NCBI GenBank assembly: GCA_905250075.1
Contig: CAJNOP010000103.1
Span: 565,467 to 629,466, forward strand
DNA length: 64,000 nt
Direction of reading: 5' to 3'
Origin: Rotaria sp. Silwood1
Taxonomy: Eukaryota; Rotifera; Eurotatoria; Philodinida; Philodinidae
Shown: positions 60,897 through 64,000 of the stretch, piece after piece
Numbering within the stretch: the stretch's first letter is position 1
Layout: each line of letters begins with the position of its first letter
The notes under the pieces: model-generated
What the model was told of the DNA's origin: nothing
Databases searched by the model: none
Seen by the model: the letters and a program-made list of their open reading frames with translations, nothing else
Made by a program: the position numbers and the translations under genes

Positions 60897-62378
60897 TTCA
60901 ACCCAAAGTAGAAGCTCCGATGTCAGTAAACGAGCGATCATGTATGTTTGGTCAAGATACTCAAATTTTATGGAAGTTCAGTGGCATTGGGAAACTACGA
61001 GTGACATGGTTCTTCAATGATCAACCATTTCCAAATAATGATCGCCTGCAAGTAACGGAGACTGATGATGGAACATCGATATTAACAGTTCGTCAAGCTG
61101 AACTTGGCGATCAAGGTGTCTATACTGCTAAATCAACCAATGCTTTTGGCGAAGCTGAAGCTCAAACAACATTAAAGATTGATTACATCAAACCTGCCAT
61201 CAACACTAATCTCAATACTGCACTGAAAGTCACAAAAGGTGCAATCTTGACACTAAAAGTCGTCGCCAGTGGAACTCCGAAACCTCACACTGTCTGGATG
61301 AAAGACGACAATGAACTTACACCCAATGATCGCATTCAAGTGACGATATCGACTGGTGACGATGACAAATATACACTGACCATCTTAAATGTACAACCAG
61401 AAGATGAAGGAGAATATTCAGCCATGATTTCCAATGTTGGTGGATCACTTCAATCCGATAAGTGCAAAGTTACTGTTTCGAGTAAGTCACCTTGACTATT
61501 CTTGCTCTTAAATACATATGCTGTTGTAGAATCACCTATGTTTATTTTCATGCCGACACCACAAAAAGTAAAACAAGGTGAGACCGTCTTGTTCAAGTCA
61601 CAAATCGATGGATATCCAACACCTACTATCACATGGCTTCTCAATGGCAAACAGCTGACAGCGAAAGAAGGCGTTCAAGTGCAATTCGATGCTACGACTG
61701 ACCAAGCGAAGTTGTCCATCGAAAACGTCGATCTAGAACAACATGCTGGTTCAATTACTTGTCGGCTGGAGAATCTTTATGGCAGTCAAGAAGAAACTGT
61801 TCGATTTGATATTCTCGTTGCACCAACAATCATCGAAGACTTGCCCAAAGAACCAGAAATTGTAAGTAGACGAGATGTCACACTGAAAGTGGTTGCAAAA
61901 GGATCACCACGACCTTCTGCACAATGGTTCTTCAAAGATGAGGTTATCAGATCGGAAAATACGTCGATAGACGAGACCAAGGGTGAATATCAACTGTTAA
62001 TCAAAAAAGCAACGGTGGCGCAAAGTGAAGGTACCTATCGAGTCGTGTTGAAGAACGAAGTTGGTGAAATACAGTCGACTCCATGTGTACTTACAGTACT
62101 GGAACCAGTGAAGTTGACAAAAGTGAAACCGGCATCGAATGTAATTGACTTGCAAGATGGCAAACAATTCGACATTGCTGTGGATGTGAGCGGCAAGGAA
62201 ACACCGACAGTTCAGCTGACAAAAGATGGAAAATCAGTGCCGTTCACAAGTGTGGAAGCAACGCGATACACATTTGCAGTAGCTAGTGTAAAGCGAAAAC
62301 ATCAAGGTGTCTACAATGTGACAGCAAAGAATAAGACTTCAACTGAAGAGACGACTGTCACACTCAATGTTGTTACTG
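60897..62378 (+). CDS. Ig-domain (I-set) muscle-type protein, internal exons
   Basis: Two exons, 60897-61481 and 61530-62378, both flanked by phase-1 introns, encode about 478 residues with five tandem immunoglobulin I-set domains and no FN3 or kinase domain. Typical features are the W of strand C (VTWFFNDQPF, TITWLLNGKQL, SAQWFFKDEV) and the D-x-G-x-Y motifs (GDQGVYTAKSTN, EDEGEYSAMISN, HQGVYNVTAKN). Most domains lack the canonical disulphide cysteines, as in intracellular titin/twitchin-type Ig domains, so a sarcomeric or cytoskeletal scaffold is likely. Codon use is less AT-biased than in neighbours. Start and stop exons are not visible within the window: upstream is a foldback element and downstream is 1.6 kb without recognised exons. 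This is either part of a very large gene or a fragment. Confidence 0.82.
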
Positions 62379-64000
62379 GTGAGTTTTCTTACATTTCAGA
62401 AACAAACTTTGCAGCGCATCCATTATGTACATTCTCATGAGATAGAAACTTCTTAATTGTCCTTTTATGTCCTTACTTAGCCGGATGGGAGATAAGTTTT
62501 GTCATATGCATGAAAACTTTCACATGTAGTGTAAAATAGAGCGAAATTTTGTGAATACTATCTTTTTCATTCATACTCACGCATAATATATTCTTTTAAA
62601 AGTTCACTGTTCGGGATTTTCATTCAGTTAACGTAACTAAGACAACAATCTTTCAAAGATTTATCCAAACATGATACAGCTCGATAATGCGTCTTTAAAT
62701 TGGTTTGAAAAGTTTAAATTTTCTCTTACAATATTTAAACTATGAGCTGCTCATAGGACGAACTGAGCGAGAAAATGGATTATAAAAGTATTTACAGTGA
62801 TGTGTAAGATTTCTACCAGGCAAAAATATATCATTATTTATTGTCTGTTTTTTCGTGGTGGTTGGATGATGTATGAGTACGTTTGGATTGGTTTTCTCTT
62901 CACCTCGCAATCTGTAGTTTTTCCTTGATGGAAAAGCAATGAATACCTAGAAAATGATAAGTACCAACGTTTGATTAGCATGATATTATCACAAAAATTA
63001 GCAGAACTACTCGTAATTTCTAAACTTGTACTTTTTATTACGTATTCGAAGACAGACGTATTAGAAAAAAGTTCAGTTCTTCCTGTACAAATTTTTCGAA
63101 CATCTTTTCTCTGCGTAAAAAGGAGAAGAAATAAGTTTCGTCCCAAGGGATATCTCAAAGCCAATTTGAATCATCATTTTTATACGTTTATCGAGTCTTT
63201 TATGAGAAGAGTTCGGATTGACTGTCGCATCTGATTTGAACCATTGATATTTGGATATCAAATGAAACAATGTAAGTTGTTGTTGAGTTCGCTTGATTAT
63301 TGAGATATTTGCTTTTTAAATGTCAATGATAAACTCTTATACATAATTCAAAACTCTGTTACTAACTTAGTTAGCAGTCCTTTTTTTCACAGTAATTGAA
63401 TTTCAAGTAGAAATCAATAGGATGTTCGGAATCAACAAAAGAGTCAACATTACATGTAAAACATATCAGCTAATTTTTTTGATGAAAGATGGATCTGATG
63501 ATGTGCACCTTCCGGGTGTGCGTGTGGATAGATTGGTGCACACGTTCCGTCGACGAACATCACTATTCCACACGCGTTCGTTCGACTGTTCGTGCAAATC
63601 CTTCGTTTCTTTCTTAGTTGCTTTTATTACCAAGTTTCTTACAGTTTCATTGATTATTTGAGTACTGTAAGCAATTTAGATTACTAACAATCAGGTTATT
63701 ACTGTAGCTCGTCTAGTTTGACAGATTTCTTTATTTCATGGAAATTCTATAAGTCTCTATTTACAGATGGGTTCCTAAACTTCGTTAATATGCATGGAAC
63801 TTCTAAGTTTCTAAGATTCTTGTTATTAAAACTTATTCTTGGGTTTCTAGATTTTCAGAGAAGTCGAAAAATGATGAGACTCAACAAGAAAAATATATGA
63901 CATTCCTTTTTGTTTTATTCTCTTGATCGTGTGTTTATGAAAGACATTTTTTAAAAATCTGTCGTTACATTTTTGATCATGAGATGTTTTCTTCATCGAT
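62379..64000. other. downstream intron or intergenic DNA
   Basis: Begins with the donor GTGAGT of the last Ig exon. No further Ig exon is recognisable. Open frames at 62838-63270 occur on both strands and look random. A G/T-rich tract CCGGGTGTGCGTGTGGATAG lies near 63510. Confidence 0.45.

Noticed and set aside
62838-63270. Overlapping frames of 65-108 codons on both strands
   Set aside because: Mutually antisense, no domain, no acceptor in phase with the last Ig exon.
1-64000. CRISPR arrays, rRNA genes, prokaryotic operons
   Set aside because: No regularly spaced repeat array or rRNA core sequence was seen; spliced genes show the DNA is eukaryotic.

Overview
The window looks like bdelloid rotifer genomic DNA (Rotaria/Adineta type). 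The evidence is very AT-rich intergenic DNA, introns mostly of 50-75 bp with GTAAGW donors, an R-S-ExE mono-ADP-ribosyltransferase of the kind that is highly expanded in bdelloids, and clustered lineage-type rhodopsin-like GPCRs. This assignment rests on recalled family knowledge, not on a database search. A 100-N scaffold gap at 46369-46468 divides the window.

Left part, 1-46 kb, is AT-rich and moderately gene-dense. A single-pass membrane protein gene lies at about 2.0-3.96 kb. It has two competing 3' exons, one carrying a NEURL4/PARP-like domain behind an in-frame TAG. A complete five-exon ARM-TIR-SAM gene follows (5149-8198), resembling a domain-shuffled SARM1. Three paralogous single-exon GPCRs (10816+, 12993+, 16362-) form a recent tandem/inverted duplication that includes their flanks. 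On the minus strand come a three-MACPF-domain secreted protein gene with two lesions (20074-23807), a CBM14-containing secreted protein (23939-24472) and a tiny Gly/Tyr-rich protein (27132-27433). A six-exon TRPA-like channel follows (28612-39354), whose 5.8-kb intron is packed with inverted-repeat elements. A three-exon class A GPCR (44176-45323) ends this part.

Right part, 46.5-64 kb, is different in character: mobile-element-rich, with G/T-rich telomere-like tracts. It holds an intronless ADP-ribosyltransferase (47400-48335) and two hAT-like elements with perfect 8-bp target duplications (48417-48957 and 49573-51485, the second with a nested element). It also holds a long palindrome, a gene joining a rotifer-type N-terminal module to an unrecognised helical repeat domain (56212-58765), a 726-bp foldback element, and two exons of a twitchin/titin-like protein with five Ig domains (60897-62378) whose other exons are not visible.

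No rRNA, convincing tRNA or CRISPR array was seen. The strongest items for a second look are the ARM-TIR-SAM protein, the alternative-exon NEURL4-like locus, the chimeric gene at 56-58.8 kb, the GC-rich hAT-type element and the large foldback elements. Exon boundaries were read by eye from splice consensus and reading-phase agreement.
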